Part shown: in pieces, positions 54,150-64,000 of the stretch
How positions within the stretch are numbered: position 1 is the stretch's first letter
Layout of the letters: each line of letters begins with the position of its first letter
Origin: Streptomyces sp. T12
GTDB lineage: Bacteria; Actinomycetota; Actinomycetes; Streptomycetales; Streptomycetaceae
Length of the DNA: 64,000 nt
NCBI RefSeq assembly: GCF_028736035.1
Contig: NZ_CP117866.1
Coordinates: 5,270,001 to 5,334,000 of the forward strand
Direction of reading: 5' to 3'
Translations under genes and position numbers: made by a program
Notes under the pieces: model-generated
What the model was told of the DNA's origin: nothing
What the model saw: the letters and a program-made list of their open reading frames with translations, nothing else
Database searches by the model: none

Positions 54150-54153
54150 CAAC

Positions 54154-54183
54154 TTGAACCGCACCCGCCGCCCTGACTACCGT
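54154..54183 (+). promoter_or_regulatory. dnaA promoter
   Basis: TTGAAC at 54154-54159 and TACCGT at 54178-54183, with 18 bp between them, lie about 110 bp before the dnaA GTG. Confidence 0.65.
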
Positions 54184-54293
54184 GACTGAACTCCGATTCG
54201 TTCCCTTGTCCCCTTGATTCGGGCTCCACCCGATTTGAATCCCGACCCGTCCCACAATCACACGTTCGTGGGACCCGTGAGAGAGCGTGCCCT

Positions 54294-56186
54294 GTGGCTG
54301 ACGTACCTGCCGATCTTGCCGCAGTGTGGCCACGAGTACTGGAGCAACTCCTCGGTGAGAGCCGCGGGCAGGGTGTCGAGGCGAAGGACGAGCACTGGAT
54401 CCGGCGCTGCCAGCCCCTCGCGCTGGTCGCCGACACCGCCCTGCTCGCAGTGCCGAACGAGTTTGCGAAGGGCGTACTGGAGGGCCGCCTGGCCCCGATC
54501 GTCAGCGAGACCCTGAGCCGCGAATGCGGCCGCCCCATCCGCATCGCGATCACCGTCGACGACTCCGCCGGCGAACCCCCGGCGCCGCCGGTGCCCCCTG
54601 CCCAGCCCCAGTCGCGCTACGAGGATCCGGAACTCCCCCCGTACGACGGCTACGGCCGCCACCGCGCCGACGACCACCGGCCCGGCCCCTCCACCGACCC
54701 CCTGCCCACCGCCCGCCCGGCCTACCCGGGCGAGTACCAGCGCCCCGAGCCCGGCCCCGGCAGCTGGCCGCGTCCGACGCAGGACGAGTACGGCTGGCAG
54801 CAGCAACGGCTCGGCTTCCCGGAGCGGGACCCGTACGCATCGCCCTCGCAGGACCCCTACGCACAGGATTCGTACGCACAGGACTCCTACGGCCCGCCCT
54901 CCCAGGACTACCGCCCGCAGCCGAGGGAGCGGCAGTCGTACGACGGACACCGCCCCGACTACGAGCAGCAGCGGCCCGACTACGACCAGCCGCGCGGCGA
55001 CTACGACCGCGACGCCCGCCGCGACCTGCCCGAGCCGCCCCCCGGCTCCGGCCATGTGCACCGCGGCGGCCCCGTCGGCGCGAACCTGCCCACCACCGGC
55101 GCCCCCGGCCCGCTGGCCGCACAGCCCGCGCCGGCGCCCGGGCCCGGCGAACCGACCGCGCGCCTGAACCCCAAGTACCTCTTCGACACGTTCGTCATCG
55201 GCGCCTCCAACCGCTTCGCGCACGCGGCCGCGGTCGCCGTCGCCGAAGCACCCGCGAAGGCGTACAACCCCCTCTTCATCTACGGGGAGTCGGGCCTCGG
55301 CAAGACCCACCTGCTGCACGCGATCGGGCACTACGCGCGCAGCCTGTACCCCGGCACGCGCGTGCGGTACGTGAGCTCGGAGGAGTTCACCAACGAGTTC
55401 ATCAACTCCATCCGCGACGGCAAGGGCGACAGCTTCCGCAAGCGCTACCGCGAGATGGACATCCTGCTCGTCGACGACATCCAGTTCCTCGCGGACAAGG
55501 AGTCGACGCAGGAGGAGTTCTTCCACACCTTCAACACCCTCCACAACGCCAACAAGCAGATCGTGCTGTCCAGCGACCGGCCGCCGAAGCAGCTGGTCAC
55601 GCTGGAGGACCGGCTGAGGAACCGTTTCGAGTGGGGCCTGATCACCGACGTCCAGCCGCCGGAGCTGGAGACGCGTATCGCGATCCTGCGCAAGAAGGCG
55701 GTGCAGGAGCAGCTCAACGCCCCGCCGGAGGTTCTGGAGTTCATCGCCTCCCGCATCTCGCGCAACATCCGCGAGCTGGAGGGCGCGCTGATCCGGGTGA
55801 CGGCGTTCGCGTCGCTCAACCGGCAGCCGGTGGACCTGGGCCTGACGGAGATCGTCCTGAAGGACCTGATCCCCGGCGGCGACGACGCGACGCCGGAGAT
55901 CACCTCGACGGCCATCATGGGTGCGACCGCCGACTACTTCGGCCTCACCGTCGAGGACCTGTGCGGCAGCTCCCGCGGCCGCCAGCTCGTCACGGCCCGG
56001 CAGATCGCCATGTACCTGTGCCGTGAGCTGACGGACCTGTCCCTGCCGAAGATCGGCGCACTGTTCGGCGGCCGCGACCACACCACGGTGATGCACGCCG
56101 ACCGCAAGATCCGCAATCTGATGGCCGAGCGACGCTCCATCTACAACCAGGTCACCGAGCTGACCAACCGCATCAAGAACGGCTGA
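54294..56186 (+). CDS. dnaA: Chromosomal replication initiator DnaA
   Basis: The 630-residue ATPase binds DnaA boxes and melts oriC. Domain I (about 1-90) starts [20 protein letters not shown]. Domain II is a very long Pro/Tyr/Gln-rich linker (about 100-290), a Streptomyces trait. Domain III has Walker [10 protein letters not shown] near residue 331 and Walker [11 protein letters not shown]. Domain IV includes the DnaA signature [15 protein letters not shown], which contacts the box. The GTG start follows the only good context in the frame. oriC lies immediately downstream. Confidence 0.97.
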   Translation: MADVPADLAAVWPRVLEQLLGESRGQGVEAKDEHWIRRCQPLALVADTALLAVPNEFAKGVLEGRLAPIVSETLSRECGRPIRIAITVDDSAGEPPAPPVPPAQPQSRYEDPELPPYDGYGRHRADDHRPGPSTDPLPTARPAYPGEYQRPEPGPGSWPRPTQDEYGWQQQRLGFPERDPYASPSQDPYAQDSYAQDSYGPPSQDYRPQPRERQSYDGHRPDYEQQRPDYDQPRGDYDRDARRDLPEPPPGSGHVHRGGPVGANLPTTGAPGPLAAQPAPAPGPGEPTARLNPKYLFDTFVIGASNRFAHAAAVAVAEAPAKAYNPLFIYGESGLGKTHLLHAIGHYARSLYPGTRVRYVSSEEFTNEFINSIRDGKGDSFRKRYREMDILLVDDIQFLADKESTQEEFFHTFNTLHNANKQIVLSSDRPPKQLVTLEDRLRNRFEWGLITDVQPPELETRIAILRKKAVQEQLNAPPEVLEFIASRISRNIRELEGALIRVTAFASLNRQPVDLGLTEIVLKDLIPGGDDATPEITSTAIMGATADYFGLTVEDLCGSSRGRQLVTARQIAMYLCRELTDLSLPKIGALFGGRDHTTVMHADRKIRNLMAERRSIYNQVTELTNRIKNG

Positions 56187-57045
56187 CAGAGGCAGAAGCA
56201 CGACGCCGAGGGCGCCCCCGGGACGAGTTCCCGGGGGCGCCCTTCTTCGTCCCGCGGCCACCCTCTGTTCGATTACCTGCCGCGTTACGGCCTCCCTCCA
56301 CAGATCCGGTGACTTTTTCCCGTCCACATCCTGGGGACCGGGAAGTTGTCCAGATCGTGTCCACAGCGCCCTCTGTCGAGAGACGATCAGGCGAGGTCAG
56401 GTGCTTGTGGATTGGTGGACGAAGGATCTCCACAGACTGTGGACAGCGCGGTGATCCACAAGCTGTGCATGAAGTTGTCCACCGACAACCCACAGGCTGA
56501 GGACGGTTGTCCCCAGCGATCCCCAGCTTCTCCACATCGCTGTCCACTGTTCGGCAACGCGACGCGCCTCCTCACCGTGTCGAGTGAAAGGCGTCACACG
56601 AAGCTGCCTGGTTGGGCTGTGGGAAAGGTGGGTAAAGCTGGGGACGGCACTGGGGAGAAGTCGCCCGAGGCTGTGCACGGCGTGTGCAGAACTTTCCGTT
56701 CTCCACAGAGACGCCCGGTTGTCCACCGCCTCCGCCCACAGGACCCGTGGACAAAATTTCCGCCCTGACCTGCGAAAACAGGGTTATCCACGGTTTCCAC
56801 AGGCCCTACTACTACTCCCAACTAGAGAGAGCTGGGAATCCGTTTCGAAGAGGGCCCTGTGCACAACTCGCTGTCCGGCCCCCGGCTGCCCCTCGTCACG
56901 ACTTGACCCCGAGAGGCACCTACTGTCAGTGGGGTGCGTCAGACTGTTCCCCGGTGGCCTTCCCCTCACTGGGGCCGACGACACCGAGACAGACGACGAA
57001 GCCAGGCAGGCCGAGAAGCGCCGGCAACAGCAGGAGGCGGCAACA
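56187..57045. other. oriC, chromosomal replication origin (DnaA-box array)
   Basis: The 859-bp dnaA-dnaN gap has at least 12 DnaA boxes with one mismatch or fewer to TT(G/A)TCCACA, in both directions. Forward copies start at 56346, 56357, 56452, 56475, 56507, 56528, 56699, 56719 and 56784; reverse copies lie at 56438, 56746 and 56858. More have two mismatches. They form two groups, about 56320-56550 and 56699-56866, with a less dense middle. No perfect TTGTCCACA is present within the gap. Short A/T runs occur near 56314 and 56753. Replisome assembly should begin here. Confidence 0.95.
56209..56243 (+). terminator. dnaA terminator
   Basis: A 15-bp GC-rich stem with a CGAGT loop lies 23 bp past the dnaA stop codon and would keep dnaA transcription out of oriC. 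Confidence 0.85.
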
Positions 57046-58176
57046 GTGAAGATCCGGGTGGAACGCGACGTACTCGCGGAGGCAGTGGCCTGGGCGGCAC
57101 GCAGCCTCCCGGCCCGTCCGCCGGCGCCTGTCCTCGCCGGCCTCCTCCTCAAGGCCGAGGACGGCCAGCTGAGCCTGTCCAGCTTCGACTACGAGGTCTC
57201 GGCGCGCGTGTCCGTGGAGACCGAGGTCGAGGAGGAGGGCACGGTCCTGGTCTCCGGCCGCCTGCTCGCCGACATCTGCCGCGCTCTGCCCAACCGACCG
57301 GTGGAGATTTCCACAGACGGTGTACGGGCGACCGTGGTCTGCGGCTCCTCGCGGTTCACACTCCACACCCTGCCTGTGGAGGAGTACCCGGCGCTGCCGC
57401 AGATGCCGAACGCCACGGGCACCGTCCCCGGCGAGGTCTTCGCGTCCGCAGCCGCCCAGGTCGCCATCGCGGCCGGCCGTGACGACACGCTGCCCGTTCT
57501 CACCGGTGTGCGCATCGAGATCGAGGGCGACACGGTGACGCTGGCGTCCACCGACCGCTACCGCTTCGCGGTCCGTGAGTTCCTGTGGAAGCCGGAGAAC
57601 CCGGAGGCCTCCGCGGTCGCCCTGGTCCCCGCCAAGACGCTCCTGGACACCGCCAAGGCGCTGACCAGCGGCGACAGCGTGATCCTTGCGCTGTCGGGCT
57701 CGGGCGCCGGTGAGGGGCTGATCGGTTTCGAGGGCGCCGGCCGCCGTACGACGACGCGCCTGCTGGAGGGCGACCTCCCGAAGTACCGCACGCTGTTCCC
57801 GACGGAGTTCAACAGCGTCGCCGTGATCGAGACCGCCCCCTTCGTGGAGGCCGTCAAGCGCGTGGCCCTGGTCGCCGAGCGCAACACCCCGGTGCGGCTG
57901 AGCTTCGAGCAGGGTGTGCTCATCCTGGAGGCCGGTTCCAGCGACGACGCACAGGCTGTGGAAAGGGTCGACGCCCAGCTGGAGGGCGACGACATCTCGA
58001 TCGCCTTCAACCCGACGTTCCTGCTGGACGGCCTGAGCGCCATCGACTCCCCGGTCGCCCAGCTGTCCTTCACGACGTCCACGAAGCCCGCGCTGCTCAG
58101 CGGCAAGCCGGCGTTGGACGCCGAGGCGGACGAGGCCTACAAGTACCTGATTATGCCGGTGCGCCTGAGCGGCTGA
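57046..58176 (+). CDS. dnaN: DNA polymerase III sliding clamp (beta subunit)
   Basis: The 376-residue ring protein clamps polymerase to DNA. The start GTG 57046 has AGGAGG 8 nt upstream and reads MKIRVERDVLAEAVAWAARSLP. Three clamp domains are visible, with PVLAGLLLKAEDGQLSLSSFDYEVS, shortened, in the first and a C-terminal YKYLIMPVRLSG, the typical clamp end that helps bind partners. A longer open frame extends left into oriC and is rejected. Confidence 0.97.
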   Translation: MKIRVERDVLAEAVAWAARSLPARPPAPVLAGLLLKAEDGQLSLSSFDYEVSARVSVETEVEEEGTVLVSGRLLADICRALPNRPVEISTDGVRATVVCGSSRFTLHTLPVEEYPALPQMPNATGTVPGEVFASAAAQVAIAAGRDDTLPVLTGVRIEIEGDTVTLASTDRYRFAVREFLWKPENPEASAVALVPAKTLLDTAKALTSGDSVILALSGSGAGEGLIGFEGAGRRTTTRLLEGDLPKYRTLFPTEFNSVAVIETAPFVEAVKRVALVAERNTPVRLSFEQGVLILEAGSSDDAQAVERVDAQLEGDDISIAFNPTFLLDGLSAIDSPVAQLSFTTSTKPALLSGKPALDAEADEAYKYLIMPVRLSG

Positions 58177-58178
58177 TG

Positions 58179-58187
58179 TTGTCCACA
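58179..58187 (+). promoter_or_regulatory. Perfect DnaA box after dnaN
   Basis: TTGTCCACA lies 2 bp past the dnaN stop codon. A one-mismatch box, CTGTCCACA, is at 58253-58261 in the same 247-bp gap before gnd. Confidence 0.7.
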
Positions 58188-58423
58188 GAGACTGAGGGTC
58201 CGGTGGATTTCCGGGCCCTCGGTCCGGACCGCTCGGGCCTCGGCGCGGGCCGCTGTCCACAGTTCCGCAGGCCCTGTGGGTGATCGGCTCCCGTCCAGCG
58301 AAGCCGCAGGTGAGGGTGTACGTATGAGCGCGTATGCCCACGGATGTGCGCGTGCGTCCGGGTTTAGGCTCGGGCGTGGGTACGAAGGTGCCCCACACGC
58401 CACAGCAACCTAAGGAACAACTG

Positions 58424-59299
58424 ATGGAGCTCGGTCTCGTCGGCCTCGGCAAGATGGGCGGCAACATGCGCGAGCGGATACGCCGCGCAGGCCACACCGT
58501 CGTCGGATACGACCGCAACCCGGACCTCGCGGATGTCCACAGCCTGGAAGAGCTTGTGGGCAAGCTCCCCGGGCCGCGTGTGGTCTGGGTGATGGTTCCG
58601 GCCGGTGCCCCGACCCAGTCGACCATCGACGAGCTCGCCGAGCTGCTGGAGCCCGGTGACGTCGTGGTGGACGGCGGGAACTCCCGCTGGACGGACGACG
58701 AGCGGCACGCCGAGGAGCTGGCGGCCAAGGGCATCGGCTTCGTCGACTGCGGCGTCTCCGGCGGTGTCTGGGGCCTGGAGAACGGCTATGCGCTGATGTA
58801 TGGCGGTGACGCTGAGAACGTCGCCAAGGTGCAGCCGATCTTCGACGCCCTCAAGCCCGAGGGTGACTTCGGCTCGGTGCACGCCGGCAAGGTGGGCGCG
58901 GGGCACTTCGCGAAGATGGTCCACAACGGCATCGAGTACGCGATGATGCAGGCCTACGCCGAGGGCTGGGAGCTGCTGGAGAAGGTCGACTCCGTGACCG
59001 ACGTCCGGGAGGTCTTCCGGTCCTGGCAGGAGGGCACGGTCATCCGTTCCTGGCTGCTGGACCTCGCGGTGAACGCCCTCGACGAGGACGAGCACCTGGA
59101 CAAGCTCAGGGGTTATGCACAGGACTCCGGCGAGGGACGCTGGACTGTGGAAGCCGCCATCGACCACGCGGTGCCGCTCCCGGCGATCACCGCGTCGCTG
59201 TTCGCGCGGTTCGCGTCCCGCCAGGACGATTCCCCGCAGATGAAGATGATCGCGGCGCTGCGGAACCAGTTCGGCGGCCACGCGGTCGAGACGAAGTAG
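58424..59299 (+). CDS. gnd: 6-phosphogluconate dehydrogenase, decarboxylating (short form)
   Basis: The 291-residue enzyme oxidises 6-phosphogluconate to ribulose-5-phosphate. It starts MELGLVGLGKMGGNMRERI with the dinucleotide-binding fold and carries VVDGGNSRWTDDE and GAGHFAKMVHNGIEYAMMQ with the catalytic lysine. It is the short (YqeC/GntZ-like) class rather than the 470-residue enterobacterial form. Its place between dnaN and recF is conserved in streptomycetes. AAGGA precedes ATG 58424. Confidence 0.93.
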   Translation: MELGLVGLGKMGGNMRERIRRAGHTVVGYDRNPDLADVHSLEELVGKLPGPRVVWVMVPAGAPTQSTIDELAELLEPGDVVVDGGNSRWTDDERHAEELAAKGIGFVDCGVSGGVWGLENGYALMYGGDAENVAKVQPIFDALKPEGDFGSVHAGKVGAGHFAKMVHNGIEYAMMQAYAEGWELLEKVDSVTDVREVFRSWQEGTVIRSWLLDLAVNALDEDEHLDKLRGYAQDSGEGRWTVEAAIDHAVPLPAITASLFARFASRQDDSPQMKMIAALRNQFGGHAVETK

Positions 59300-59393
59300 C
59301 CGGCGGGTACGACCGTCGGGAACGCCGTCGCAAACGAGAACAAGTAATCCACACCCTGGGGATGGCACCCTGGCACCCTCAGGAGTGACCCGG

Positions 59394-59402
59394 TTGTCCA
59401 CA
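59394..59402 (+). promoter_or_regulatory. Perfect DnaA box upstream of recF
   Basis: TTGTCCACA lies 47 bp before the recF ATG, with a one-mismatch TAATCCACA at 59345-59353. It could take part in DnaA control of recF or extend the origin region. Confidence 0.65.
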
Positions 59403-59448
59403 ACTGGGGAAAGCTGAACCACACGTTGGGGGAGGTCGGCGAACGACC

Positions 59449-60570
59449 ATGCACGTCACGCATCTGTCGCTGGCCGACTTCCGCTCGTACGCCCGGGTCG
59501 AAGTCCCGCTCGCCCCGGGCGTCACCGCCTTCGTCGGGCCCAACGGCCAGGGCAAGACCAACCTCGTCGAGGCCGTCGGCTATCTCGCCACCCTCGGCAG
59601 CCATCGCGTCGCCTCCGACGCCCCCCTCGTCCGCATGGGCGCCGACCGGGCGATCATCCGGGCCCAGGTCAAACAGGGCGACCGGCAGCAACTGGTCGAG
59701 CTGGAGCTGAACCCCGGCAAGGCCAACCGGGCCCGCATCAACAGATCCTCGCAGGTCAGACCCCGTGACGTGCTCGGCATCGTGCGGACCGTCCTGTTCG
59801 CCCCGGAGGACCTCGCCCTGATCAAGGGCGACCCCGGAGAGCGGCGCCGTTTTCTCGACGAGCTGATCACCGCCCGCTCCCCGCGCATGGCGGGCGTCCG
59901 TTCCGACTACGAGCGGGTCCTCAAGCAGCGCAACACCCTCCTCAAGACGGCCGCGCTGGCCCGCCGGCACGGCGGCCGCACGATGGACCTGTCCACCCTC
60001 GACGTCTGGGACCAGCACCTCGCGCGCGCGGGCGCCGAGTTGCTCGCCCAGCGCCTGGACCTGATCGCGGCGATCCAGCCGCTGGCGGACAAGGCGTACG
60101 AGCAACTGGCCCCCGGCGGCGGCCCTGTCGCCCTGGACTACAAGCCGTCGGCTCCCGGCGAGGCGCACACGCGCGAGGACCTCTTCGAGCAGCTGATGAC
60201 GGCGCTCGCCGACGCCCGCAAGCAGGAGATCGAGCGCGGCGTCACCCTCGTAGGCCCTCATCGGGACGATTTGCTTCTCAAACTCGGTCAGCTGCCCGCC
60301 AAGGGCTACGCCTCGCACGGCGAGTCCTGGTCCTACGCGCTGTCGCTGCGCCTGGCCTCGTACGACCTGCTCAGGGCCGAGGGCAACGAACCGGTGCTGG
60401 TCCTCGACGACGTCTTCGCCGAGCTGGACAGCCGGCGCCGCGAGCGCCTGGCCGAGTTGGTCGCGCCCGGTGAGCAGGTCCTGGTGACCGCCGCGGTCGA
60501 CGACGACGTACCGCATGTGCTGACGGGAGCCCGGTACACCGTGTCCGAGGGGACGGTGGAGCGCGTATGA
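59449..60570 (+). CDS. recF: DNA replication and repair protein RecF
   Basis: The 373-residue SMC-like ATPase helps load RecA at gaps. It starts [21 protein letters not shown], has Walker [14 protein letters not shown] near residue 30, and, at the end, the signature region [17 protein letters not shown] and the Walker [17 protein letters not shown]. Its TGA overlaps the ATG of the DciA-like gene (ATGA). Confidence 0.96.
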   Translation: MHVTHLSLADFRSYARVEVPLAPGVTAFVGPNGQGKTNLVEAVGYLATLGSHRVASDAPLVRMGADRAIIRAQVKQGDRQQLVELELNPGKANRARINRSSQVRPRDVLGIVRTVLFAPEDLALIKGDPGERRRFLDELITARSPRMAGVRSDYERVLKQRNTLLKTAALARRHGGRTMDLSTLDVWDQHLARAGAELLAQRLDLIAAIQPLADKAYEQLAPGGGPVALDYKPSAPGEAHTREDLFEQLMTALADARKQEIERGVTLVGPHRDDLLLKLGQLPAKGYASHGESWSYALSLRLASYDLLRAEGNEPVLVLDDVFAELDSRRRERLAELVAPGEQVLVTAAVDDDVPHVLTGARYTVSEGTVERV

Positions 60571-61115
60571 GCGAGAAGCCGTCCAACCCGTCCGAGAACG
60601 CCCCCAAGAAGGCCCCCGAACCCTCCGGCGTCGACCTCGCGCGCGTGGCGCTGCGGGCGGCCAAGGAGCAGGCACGCGTGCGTGGGGATGCGGCGCAGCA
60701 GAAGAAGCAGGCGCGGCGCGGGGGGCTGCGCTCCGGCGCGCGGGCCGACGGCCGCGACCCCCTGGCGCTCGGCGCTGCCATTAACCGCTTGATCACCGAG
60801 CGGGGTTGGGAGACCCCGGCGGCGGTGGGCGGGGTGATGGGCCGTTGGCCACAGATCGTGGGCGAGGACGTCGCCAAGCACTGTGTGCCGGAGAAGTACG
60901 ACGAGGACGAGCGGGTCCTGGTCGTGCGCTGCGACTCGACGGCCTGGGCGACGAACCTGCGGTTGCTCGCGCCGACGCTGGTCGCCCGCCTCAACGAGGA
61001 CCTCGGCCATGGCGCGGTGCGGCAGATCAAGGTGCAGGGTCCCGGCGGCCCGGCCCGCCGTTACGGGCCCCTGCGCGCGCCCGGCAGCACCGGTCCCGGC
61101 GACACCTACGGCTGA
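60567..61115 (+). CDS. DciA-like (DUF721) helicase-loader-family protein
   Basis: The 182-residue product has a basic, disordered N-terminus (residues 1-65), then the DUF721 domain with [26 protein letters not shown] and [23 protein letters not shown], shortened. DciA proteins load or assist the DnaB helicase in most bacteria that lack DnaC or DnaI. This gene is translationally coupled to recF, between recF and gyrB. Helicase loading is an inference from family. Confidence 0.85.
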   Translation: MSEKPSNPSENAPKKAPEPSGVDLARVALRAAKEQARVRGDAAQQKKQARRGGLRSGARADGRDPLALGAAINRLITERGWETPAAVGGVMGRWPQIVGEDVAKHCVPEKYDEDERVLVVRCDSTAWATNLRLLAPTLVARLNEDLGHGAVRQIKVQGPGGPARRYGPLRAPGSTGPGDTYG

Positions 61116-63724
<2,609 letters not shown>

Positions 63725-63766
63725 GTCGGTCTCAGCTGACCGCACCAGGAAGGATCTTCACCAGCA

Positions 63767-64000
63767 ATGACCGACGAGAACACCCCTGTCACCCCTGAAG
63801 AGGGCGGCGAACTCGCGATGCGTGTCGAGCCCGTCGGGCTCGAGACGGAGATGCAGCGCTCGTACCTCGACTACGCGATGTCCGTCATCGTCTCGCGTGC
63901 GCTGCCGGACGTCCGGGACGGCCTCAAGCCCGTCCACCGCCGTGTGCTGTACGCCATGTACGACGGCGGCTACCGCCCCGAGCGCGGCTTCTACAAGTGC
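63767..64000 (+). CDS. gyrA: DNA gyrase subunit A, N-terminal fragment (cut by window edge)
   Basis: Seventy-eight codons are visible from ATG 63767 ([20 protein letters not shown]). The segment [25 protein letters not shown], shortened, and [20 protein letters not shown] are diagnostic of GyrA. It lies 42 bp after gyrB and is preceded by AGGAAGGA. The catalytic tyrosine lies beyond the window. Confidence 0.97.
   Translation, partial: MTDENTPVTPEEGGELAMRVEPVGLETEMQRSYLDYAMSVIVSRALPDVRDGLKPVHRRVLYAMYDGGYRPERGFYKC

Larger units (their letters stand above)
53909..54293. promoter_or_regulatory. rpmH-dnaA divergent promoter region
   Basis: The 385-bp gap contains the dnaA promoter (54154-54183) and two facing DnaA boxes immediately upstream of it. 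The rpmH promoter must lie on its left side but cannot be placed with confidence. Confidence 0.6.

Noticed and set aside
56584..57045. An N-terminal extension of dnaN into oriC
   Set aside because: The frame stays open but passes through DnaA boxes. The GTG at 57046 has AGGAGG and gives the usual 376-residue clamp.

Overview
The window is high-GC actinobacterial DNA whose gene content and order match the chromosomal replication-origin region of a Streptomyces. The markers are gyrB-gyrA, recF, gnd, dnaN, oriC, dnaA, rpmH-rnpA-yidD-yidC-jag-rsmG-parA-parB, trxB-trxA, an ECF sigma/anti-sigma pair, murJ, ino1, rpsF-ssb-rpsR-rplI, dnaB, the sporulation genes ssgA/ssgR, and thiC. GTG and TTG starts are frequent. 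No tRNA, rRNA, CRISPR array, insertion sequence or prophage was found; this is conserved core chromosome.

Layout from left to right. 1-1,020: 5' part of thiC on the minus strand behind a TPP riboswitch. 1.1-9.2 kb: a YibE/F membrane protein, ssgA and its activator ssgR, small membrane and cupin proteins, ptpA coupled to a cystathionine gamma-lyase-like gene, a LysR regulator and a NUDIX protein. 9.2-18.4 kb: a globin-reductase with a long disordered N-terminus, a HAD phosphatase, GNAT proteins, an HbpS/GlcG-like protein, a divergent MFS/MarR pair, a serine hydrolase and a DHFR-like reductase. 18.4-23.6 kb: dnaB, a MATE transporter, and the rpsF-ssb-rpsR-rplI operon. 23.8-34.6 kb: cell-envelope genes (FemX-like transferase, an alanine-racemase-like protein, a GT87 glycosyltransferase, a class A PBP), PadR, ino1 and an MFS protein. 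34.7-47.6 kb: an LppU/SCO3897-like protein, a CCA-type tRNA nucleotidyltransferase, a large secreted/membrane protein, murJ and a pseudokinase, SigM-type sigma and anti-sigma, trxBA and a GNAT. 47.9-53.9 kb: the parB-to-rpmH operon, read leftwards. 54.3-64 kb: dnaA, oriC, dnaN, gnd, recF, a DciA-like gene, gyrB and the start of gyrA, read rightwards.

The theme that ties the window together is chromosome replication and segregation. I count 12 perfect 14-bp parS sites (GTTTCACGTGAAAC) and 3 one-mismatch copies. All lie on the left side of oriC, between 0.95 and 50.3 kb. The sites sit in varied places: in tandem pairs, at the centre of perfect 26- to 32-bp palindromes between convergent genes (so they may also be terminators), inside coding sequences (read as the peptide VSRET in an anti-sigma factor and in ParA), at the 5' end of the longest parA reading frame, and inside the extended P3 arm of the thiC riboswitch. 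DnaA boxes are concentrated in oriC, but extra clusters lie upstream of dnaB and the MATE gene, at the dnaA promoter, and in the dnaN-gnd and gnd-recF gaps.
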